Assembly: GCA_012515495.1 (NCBI GenBank) | Contig: JAAYYH010000123.1 | Location: 1-5,256 of the forward strand | Source: Coriobacteriaceae bacterium | GTDB lineage: Bacteria; Actinomycetota; Coriobacteriia; Coriobacteriales; UBA8131 | DNA: 5,256 bases | Reading direction: 5' to 3' | Notes under the pieces: model-generated | What the model saw: the letters and a program-made list of their open reading frames with translations, nothing else | The model's database searches: none | Told to the model about the DNA's origin: nothing | Made by a program: the position numbers and the translations under genes | Shown here: positions 1 through 4,232 of the stretch, piece after piece | Layout: each line of letters starts with the position of its first letter | Position numbering within the stretch: the stretch's first letter is position 1

Positions 1-122
1 TGACTAATATGGCTGCCGGCATTGAAAGTAAACCAATTATCGGCGAGCATGTCCTCGAGGTTTCAAACAGTGCCGGATCCAAGCTTGCGGTTCTGGTTGA
101 TGAGGTAGTTGAGAATCTATAA
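1..122 (+). CDS. Purine nucleoside phosphorylase, C-terminal end (partial)
   Basis: This is the 3' end of a gene that enters from the left edge. Codons run from position 3 (Thr, Asn, Met, Ala, Ala, Gly, Ile) to a TAA stop at 120-122, giving 39 residues. The start TNMAAGI, then a Pro, a V-L-E and a helical tail ending in DEVVENL, align without gaps, from memory, with the C-terminus of trimeric class I purine nucleoside phosphorylases (TN-x-AAGI ... EVL ... L). These cytoplasmic enzymes split purine nucleosides with phosphate into base and (deoxy)ribose 1-phosphate for salvage. The Thr-Asn pair corresponds to the purine-binding Thr242/Asn243 of the human enzyme. The usual His before the E-V-L segment is replaced by Gly (42-44), and a His lies two codons later (48-50). 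Only about one seventh of the usual length is present, so the family call is good but the exact gene name is not given. Confidence 0.77.
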   Translation, partial: TNMAAGIESKPIIGEHVLEVSNSAGSKLAVLVDEVVENL

Positions 123-251
123 GTGCATGTGGGAGCAAACTGCCGGCAAGCTGCCAGTGAGCACCTGGCAAACTGCCACAAGCCACTAGCAAGCCATCGG
201 CGAACAGCCACAAACAACCACAAGCTGCCGGCAAGCTCCAGGCCACGTAGG
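123..251. repeat. Repetitive convergent intergenic gap
   Basis: This 129-bp gap between converging genes is built from short, degenerate repeats. The 12-mer TGCCGGCAAGCT occurs exactly at 141-152 and 226-237. The 10-mer GCAAACTGCC occurs at 135-144 and 168-177. GCCACAA or close variants recur at 175-181, 207-213 and 218-223. The core TGCCGGCA is itself an 8-bp palindrome. An open frame exists across it on the minus strand, but its product is low-complexity, overlaps the phosphorylase and lacks homology that I recognise, so I treat the gap as noncoding. Its role is unknown; possibilities are a residual repeat array or a structured 3' untranslated region shared by the two transcripts. Confidence 0.6.
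152..170. terminator. Possible stem-loop between converging genes (weak terminator)
   Basis: TGCCAG at 152-157 pairs perfectly with CTGGCA at 165-170 around a 7-base loop. An alternative hairpin, TGGCA-AAC-TGCCA, lies at 166-178 and shares an arm with the first, so the two are mutually exclusive. No T-run follows on either strand, so this is not a classical intrinsic terminator. Its place between two convergent stop codons is the main reason to list it. Confidence 0.25.
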
Positions 252-3200
252 TTACTCGCTACGCAGCGCTTCCACGGGATCTTTGCGAGAAGCAGCTGAA
301 GAGGGAATCAAGCCTGCGACGAAAGTCAGCACCATGCTGATCAGTATAAGTAACACGGCGGGTTCCCAAGGCAATATGGCAATGTTGGCGATGTCGAAAT
401 TCGCCAGGACGATGGCATTAGCTGGGACGGTCAACAACAGGGTGATGCCGATACCCATGATGCCGGCAACCAGGCCAACTATCAGTGTCTCGGCATTGAA
501 GACGCTACCGATATCGCGCTTGCTGGCACCGATGGAGCGCAGTATACCGATCTCTTTCTTGCGCTCAAGTACTGAGATATAGGTGATCACGCCAATCATG
601 ATCGAGGATACCACCAGAGAAATCGAGACAAAAGCCACCAGTACGTAGCTGATCATGTTGATGATATCTGTCACTGATGTCATCAGGACGCCAACGATAT
701 CCGTGTAGGTTATAACCCTCTCGTCATTTCCCGATTCCTCCATGCGGGCATTGTAGGCGTCGAGGATATCCAGCACATCTTGCTTGCTCTCAAAGTCAAT
801 CGGATAGATGTCGATACGTGAGGGTTTATCTAGGTCAGCATAGCCGAGTTTCTTGATGTTGTTATCAAAGGAGCTCTGCTCGTTGCCCATCATCGCCATC
901 ATCAGCTGTTTGAGCTCTTCCTCATCCATATTGAAATTGAAGGCTTTGGCAAAGCTCTCCTGATCAAAGCTCATTGCCGTAGCCATTGTGGAGGAGAGCT
1001 GTCCCATCGCCGAAGCCATGCCTCCTGCTATCTGGGCTTGCAGCGTAGTCATCAACTGCAACAGATAACCTTGCATCATCTGTTGCAGATAACCCTGGAG
1101 AGCGGTTTGGATGGGAGCCAACAGACGGTTGGTGCCAACGACTTCCTCAAAGCGTTGCATCAGGTGACTTTGCACATCAGGACTTGAGATCCAGGCAGAC
1201 AGGTGGCCACTAATCATCTGCTGAAGCTCACCTTGCTCCATCTCGAAGTTGATGTAATCGGACAACAGCGCGGCTACCAGACTAGTGATACCTTCTTGAT
1301 CGTAGGCACCATCAAGATCAGTTTTTAGCTGTGCCAAGACTTCGGGTCTTTGCAGATACTCGGCAAAGCCATCGGCGATCTCCTGCGGAGTGGCGGAAGG
1401 GTCCATGGTTTCCAGATAATCCGTGAAAGTCTGGGTCATAACGGCGGATATCCTATCCATGTCGATAAGACCCGTGAGCCCGAGTTGGATCTGTTGCTGG
1501 ATATCCTCTCTGTCGACGTAGGCGAGGAAGCCAGAGAGCACCTTGTCGATGGTCTCCTGAGTTGTTCCTTCTTCAAGCGAATAGGCGAGGTAATCACTCA
1601 TGGCCTCCACCAGAAACGCTGTCAGATCCTGAATTGGCAGGTCGGCAAGCGAGATCTGCGCAATGGCTTGGGAGAAGTCGAGAGTGGGCATCGCTGGCAT
1701 CGCCGCTGCCATAGCGTCAGGGCTGAAAGCACTGCTGAGATCGAGGTCGAAGGCGCTGGCATCGACATTGAAGGCCTTAGCGATAGCATCCTCGTCGACG
1801 GTGATCATATCCTCAAGATCGAAGGCATTGCTTGAGCCATCTCTGGCCTCATCTGTGAATCGTTTGCCAGTGAAGACATTGATGGTCGGGTCTGCCAGTT
1901 GGTCTTTGACGATCTGCGTTGAAGCAGAATGATCGATGATGTGGCGCACCAAATCAGCCCGATAATAGATACCAGGATTCAGCGATGATGCCCCGGCTTC
2001 AGGGCTGGTAGAGACGATACCGACGATCTTCAGTGTTTCGCCTTTTTCGACGAGTTGTCGAACGTATTCCTCGTCATCGCTTTTATTGGTCCAGACTCCA
2101 TACGTCTCATCGTAGCCGTAATAGTCGGTTGGGTAAACAAGGCTGAGTTGCACACCGAGTATGTCCTCATAGGTCGCTTTCAGCTTACTATCTGGGACAA
2201 TGATCTCCTCATCGTTAGCTAAAGCGTCGACCATCTGCTCGAGTTCCCCCATATCACGTAGTCCCATGAGATAGAAGGCGTAGTCGCTGATAGCACCATT
2301 TTTGCTGGTAACCAGTACCAGCTCATCGTAGCTCTCTGGCCAGTGCCCCGCCAGCACATCATATTGAGATTCGGCGATAGTAGTATCTTCCATCAGTTGT
2401 CTGAAGAGTCCACTGCTCATGCCAAGACTGGCCAAGCTGCTCGAGGAACTGCCAAACGAGTTAACGCCCAGTGCCTTGAAAGTACTGTCGGGATTGACTT
2501 GTCTTACCTTATCACTGGTGTCAGGTAGGTAAATCTGTGGCGTGACACTATAGGTGTACTCAATGGCATTGACATAGGGGTCGATACCACTTTCCGGTTT
2601 CTCGAGATAGGTTTTCAATGCGGCGAGATCGTTGGAGCCCACACGTGAGAACATATTGGAAAGCATACCAAACTCGCGCACCGTACCGTCTTCAGCTTGT
2701 CTGACCGATAAGGAGGAGTCGCTGTCGCCGTCAGTTTGCTTTTCGTCATTCTCGTCATTCGCGCCGGTATCATCAGGATCGTTGTCGGAAGCAGAGGACA
2801 TCGCGAGCATGCTGGTGAGGTCCATCCCTGTGCTGGTGATTGAGAGCGGGTAGACAGAGAGCGTATCCTCTTCCACGGTCTTGATGTAATGGTTAACGCC
2901 GTTGGCCAAAGCTAGGATCGCGGCGATACCGATGATGCCGATGCTGCCAGCGAAGGCAGTCATTAACGTGCGACCCTTCTTGGTCATCAAGTTTGAGAAG
3001 GAAAGCGATAAAGCCGTGAAGAACCCCATATTGGATTTGCGCACGGGCTTGGCAGACAATGCTGCCATTGTCGAGGAGACGTAGGGGTTGGTATCGGTTT
3101 CCACGCGGCCGTCGGAAAGGCTGACGGTGCGATTGGCATAGCGTTCAGCCAGCTCTGGATTGTGGGTGACCATGATCACCAGACGGTCGCGGGCAATCTG

Positions 3201-3755
3201 GGTGAGAAGCTCCATGATCTGCACGCTGGTCTTTGAATCCAAAGCACCTGTGGGCTCATCTGCCAGCAGGATCTCCGGGTCGTTGATCAGAGCGCGAGCC
3301 ACGGCGACGCGCTGCATCTGTCCGCCTGAGAGTTGGTTTGGCTTCTTGTAGATATGGTCACCAAGGCCAACTTCTTCCAAGGCTTGGATGGCACGAGCTC
3401 GTCGCTCTGAACGGGAAACGCCCGAGAGCGTCAAAGCGAGTTCAACATTTGTCAGCACTGTCTGATGGGGGATGAGGTTGTAGCTTTGGAATACGAAACC
3501 GATGCGGTTGTTGCGATAGGTATCCCAATCGCGGTCCTTGTATTTGACTGTGGAAATGCCATCGATTACCAAGTCGCCGGAATCGTAGTGATCCAGACCA
3601 CCGATGATGTTCAGAAGTGTGGTCTTGCCCGAACCCGAGGGCCCAAGGATAGCGACGAATTCGTTATCACGGAAACCGATGGAGACGTCATCCAGAGCGA
3701 CCTGCTCAAAGCCTGCTGTTTTGTAGGTCTTTCGAACATTGGTCAGTTGTAGCAT
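252..3755 (-). CDS. MacB/FtsX-type ABC exporter, fused ATPase-permease with giant extracytoplasmic domain
   Basis: An intact 1167-residue protein. Residues 1-225 are an ABC ATPase of the LolD/MacB class: Walker A GPSGSGKTT (38-46), Q-loop Gln90, signature LSGGQMQRV (142-150), Walker B ILLADEP with Asp166 and Glu167, D-loop ALDS (171-174) and switch His198. All catalytic positions are intact. A linker leads to membrane segment 1 (about 265-286). An extracytoplasmic region of about 740 residues follows, then segments at about 1030-1058, 1090-1112 and 1132-1152. The cytoplasmic loop ERKKEIGILRSIGASKRDI and the C-terminal P-x-x-A-A-x-x-x-P-V-E-A-L-R are FtsX/MacB permease hallmarks. Such proteins work as dimers that couple ATP use to mechanical movement of the outer domain, exporting or extracting peptides, lipids or antibiotics; the substrate here is not evident. 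Ordinary MacB is about 650 residues, so roughly 500 are extra: an acidic stretch (323-346), a Ser run and helical repeats (720-909). The ATG start is supported by a purine-rich site just upstream. No partner gene is adjacent. Confidence 0.93.
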   Translation of the reverse strand: MLQLTNVRKTYKTAGFEQVALDDVSIGFRDNEFVAILGPSGSGKTTLLNIIGGLDHYDSGDLVIDGISTVKYKDRDWDTYRNNRIGFVFQSYNLIPHQTVLTNVELALTLSGVSRSERRARAIQALEEVGLGDHIYKKPNQLSGGQMQRVAVARALINDPEILLADEPTGALDSKTSVQIMELLTQIARDRLVIMVTHNPELAERYANRTVSLSDGRVETDTNPYVSSTMAALSAKPVRKSNMGFFTALSLSFSNLMTKKGRTLMTAFAGSIGIIGIAAILALANGVNHYIKTVEEDTLSVYPLSITSTGMDLTSMLAMSSASDNDPDDTGANDENDEKQTDGDSDSSLSVRQAEDGTVREFGMLSNMFSRVGSNDLAALKTYLEKPESGIDPYVNAIEYTYSVTPQIYLPDTSDKVRQVNPDSTFKALGVNSFGSSSSSLASLGMSSGLFRQLMEDTTIAESQYDVLAGHWPESYDELVLVTSKNGAISDYAFYLMGLRDMGELEQMVDALANDEEIIVPDSKLKATYEDILGVQLSLVYPTDYYGYDETYGVWTNKSDDEEYVRQLVEKGETLKIVGIVSTSPEAGASSLNPGIYYRADLVRHIIDHSASTQIVKDQLADPTINVFTGKRFTDEARDGSSNAFDLEDMITVDEDAIAKAFNVDASAFDLDLSSAFSPDAMAAAMPAMPTLDFSQAIAQISLADLPIQDLTAFLVEAMSDYLAYSLEEGTTQETIDKVLSGFLAYVDREDIQQQIQLGLTGLIDMDRISAVMTQTFTDYLETMDPSATPQEIADGFAEYLQRPEVLAQLKTDLDGAYDQEGITSLVAALLSDYINFEMEQGELQQMISGHLSAWISSPDVQSHLMQRFEEVVGTNRLLAPIQTALQGYLQQMMQGYLLQLMTTLQAQIAGGMASAMGQLSSTMATAMSFDQESFAKAFNFNMDEEELKQLMMAMMGNEQSSFDNNIKKLGYADLDKPSRIDIYPIDFESKQDVLDILDAYNARMEESGNDERVITYTDIVGVLMTSVTDIINMISYVLVAFVSISLVVSSIMIGVITYISVLERKKEIGILRSIGASKRDIGSVFNAETLIVGLVAGIMGIGITLLLTVPANAIVLANFDIANIAILPWEPAVLLILISMVLTFVAGLIPSSAASRKDPVEALRSE
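1029..1598 (-). repeat. Tandem ~55-residue repeats within the ABC exporter ectodomain
   Basis: Protein residues 720-909 contain three diverged copies of one unit and a partial fourth. The units open at S-D-Y-L (720), T-D-Y-L (778), S-D-Y-I (832) and Q-G-Y-L (887), a spacing of 58, 54 and 55. Each full copy continues with a short acidic or polar turn, a helix with Q-E/Q-x-I or similar, a hydrophobic-aromatic patch (GFLAYV, AEYLQR, SAWISS), then a D/E-V/I-containing helix rich in Gln and Leu. The similarity is seen at the protein level; the DNA copies have diverged, so this is an old duplication, not a recent slippage event. The pattern suggests an all-helical solenoid or stalk outside the membrane. 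Confidence 0.65.
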
Positions 3756-3758
3756 GCG

Positions 3759-3769
3759 CCCCTCTTCCT
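3759..3769 (-). promoter_or_regulatory. Ribosome binding site of the ABC exporter
   Basis: Read on the minus strand the sequence is AGGAAGAGGGG followed by CGC and the ATG. AGGAAG sits 8 bases and GAGGGG 3 bases before the start. The first has the better spacing. It supports the ATG at 3753-3755 as the real start, and the protein also begins directly with the expected ABC beta-strand (MLQLTNVRKTY). Confidence 0.7.
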
Positions 3770-3863
3770 ATGAATCTTAAAGCCGCTGTTTGGGATGAGC
3801 GTCAGTCATCGATGTCAGTATTGAAAATCAGTGATCAACGCCAACTAGCGCCTCTCAGGGCTG

Positions 3864-3882
3864 ACTCATAAGTATAGTGAGT
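3864..3882 (-). promoter_or_regulatory. Possible exporter promoter -10 within a dyad
   Basis: On the minus strand TATACT (3876 down to 3871) resembles a -10 box. It lies inside an imperfect dyad with perfect outer arms ACTCA (3864-3868) and TGAGT (3878-3882), which could be an operator. No good -35 hexamer is found 16-18 bases upstream, so this would be a weak or activator-dependent promoter. A transcript from here would have an untranslated leader of a little over 100 bases. Confidence 0.3.
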
Positions 3883-3921
3883 TCGGTTGGTTGGTGATAT
3901 GCAGGTTTTCTTATCGTTACC

Positions 3922-3935
3922 CAGTATGCGTACTG
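3922..3935. promoter_or_regulatory. 14-bp inverted repeat CAGTA-N4-TACTG, candidate operator
   Basis: Perfect 5-bp arms CAGTA and TACTG flank the spacer TGCG. A one-sided near copy lies at 4015-4026: GTATGTGTACTG against GTATGCGTACTG here, 11 of 12 identical and in the same orientation, 91 bp downstream. The two copies bracket the promoter-like boxes at 3974-4011. That layout suits a pair of repressor or activator sites, but no regulator gene is present in the window to identify the protein. Confidence 0.35.
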
Positions 3936-3946
3936 TTCAGCCCTGT

Positions 3947-3972
3947 TCAGCTTAACTCAGCTTAACCTGAGT
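3947..3972. repeat. Tandem 10-mer TCAGCTTAAC x2 with overlapping inverted repeat
   Basis: TCAGCTTAAC occurs twice head to tail at 3947-3956 and 3957-3966, a spacing of one helical turn. A related start (TCAGCCCTGT) lies directly before at 3937. CTTAAC appears once more at 3975-3980. The second copy sits in an inverted repeat, ACTCAG (3955-3960) and CTGAGT (3967-3972), with CTTAAC as the loop. The helical-turn phasing points to cooperative protein binding just upstream of the promoter boxes. Confidence 0.4.
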
Positions 3973-3973
3973 G

Positions 3974-4011
3974 GCTTAACCGTTACAATACTGGCTCTAA
4001 CCGCTACAATA
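3974..4011 (+). promoter_or_regulatory. Duplicated TACAAT boxes, probable promoter(s) for microprotein-trkH
   Basis: TAACCGTTACAATA (3977-3990) and TAACCGCTACAATA (3998-4011) are 13 of 14 identical and 21 bp apart, each preceded by GGCT. Each holds TACAAT, one base from the sigma-70 -10 consensus (3984-3989 and 4005-4010). At 17-bp spacing the matching -35 positions read CTTAAC (3961-3966) and GTTACA (3982-3987), both poor. Starts would lie near 3996 and 4017, giving leaders of about 65-90 bases. The duplicated element may equally be an operator; promoter function is inference. Confidence 0.35.
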
Positions 4012-4071
4012 GGCGTATGTGTACTGCTGGTGGTTGATGTTCGCCATCTTGGGCAGTGAGATCTGAGTATC

Positions 4072-4077
4072 AGGGAG
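4072..4077 (+). promoter_or_regulatory. Ribosome binding site of the microprotein
   Basis: AGGGAG ends 5 bases before the GTG at 4083-4085, good spacing for a Gram-positive start. It is the best Shine-Dalgarno match on this strand in the region and the main evidence that the small frame is translated. The first bases overlap a small palindrome CTGAGTATCAG (4063-4073), which could partly mask the site. Confidence 0.5.
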
Positions 4078-4082
4078 AGTAT

Positions 4083-4211
4083 GTGCGTTATAACATCAGA
4101 CAACTTATCTCGGTGCCGATCAGGAGCTTGCTCATAATCGTGCTGCTGCTTGTTGGATTCCTGCTGATGCTCGTTATCATCACCGTCATGCTCAAGCTGC
4201 TTCTCGGATAG
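4083..4211 (+). CDS. Putative 42-residue single-span membrane microprotein upstream of trkH
   Basis: Starts at GTG 4083 and ends at TAG 4209-4211. The N-terminus MRYNIRQLISVPIR is basic (Arg2, Arg6, Arg14), followed by a very hydrophobic stretch at about residues 15-37 (SLLIIVLLLVGFLLMLVIITV) broken only by one Gly, then M-L-K and a short tail. By the positive-inside rule the N-terminus should face the cytoplasm. A strong ribosome binding site precedes it, and the stop lies 21 bases before the trkH start, so the two are probably cotranscribed and possibly coupled. I recognise no family. By analogy with KdpF, a small subunit of another potassium transporter, it could stabilise or tune the channel, but that is inference. 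It is in the same frame as trkH, so it may instead be a remnant of, or a readthrough extension to, that gene. GTG at 4056 is an alternative start without a comparable binding site. Confidence 0.5.
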   Translation: MRYNIRQLISVPIRSLLIIVLLLVGFLLMLVIITVMLKLLLG

Positions 4212-4232
4212 TCGCGTCAGGCTTATTAGACG

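Larger units (their letters stand above)
3756..4082. other. Divergent intergenic regulatory region, no gene
   Basis: This 327-bp stretch separates the divergently transcribed exporter and the microprotein-trkH pair. Frames on both strands are short and lack homology that I recognise. It is rich in small direct and inverted repeats, listed separately: a dyad over a minus-strand -10-like box, a 14-bp inverted repeat, tandem 10-mers and two TACAAT boxes. I looked for a c-di-AMP (ydaO-type) riboswitch, which often precedes potassium transporter genes, and did not recognise its conserved segments. Between about 3776 and 3860 I see only minor items, such as GTCAGT repeated at 3801-3806 and 3814-3819. 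Confidence 0.7.

Noticed and set aside
37..246. A 69-residue minus-strand open frame across the phosphorylase end and the gap
   Set aside because: The product is low-complexity and rich in Leu, Ala, Gly and Cys because of the repeats. It overlaps a well-supported gene and has no convincing ribosome binding site or homology that I recognise.
1350..1835. A 161-residue plus-strand open frame
   Set aside because: It lies entirely antisense to the well-supported ABC exporter and resembles no family; other plus-strand frames within 252-3755 are rejected for the same reason.
3801..3819. GTCAGT direct repeats around the palindrome CATCGATG
   Set aside because: Six-base repeats this close are expected by chance often enough; there is no further match to a promoter or known operator.
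3885..3911. GG-TT-GG-TT-GG run as a possible two-tier G-quadruplex
   Set aside because: Only three GG pairs are closely spaced and the fourth is 9 bases further on; two-tier structures are weak and such runs arise easily by chance.
3756..4082. c-di-AMP (ydaO-type) riboswitch before a potassium transporter gene
   Set aside because: I could not recognise the conserved core segments, and the room between the likely starts and the small frame is too short for that large aptamer.
4081..4137. An 18-codon frame from the ATG at 4081, overlapping the GTG at 4083
   Set aside because: The ATG is only 3 bases from the Shine-Dalgarno site and the product (MCVITSDNLSRCRSGACS) has no visible feature; the overlapping GTG frame has better spacing and a clear membrane span.
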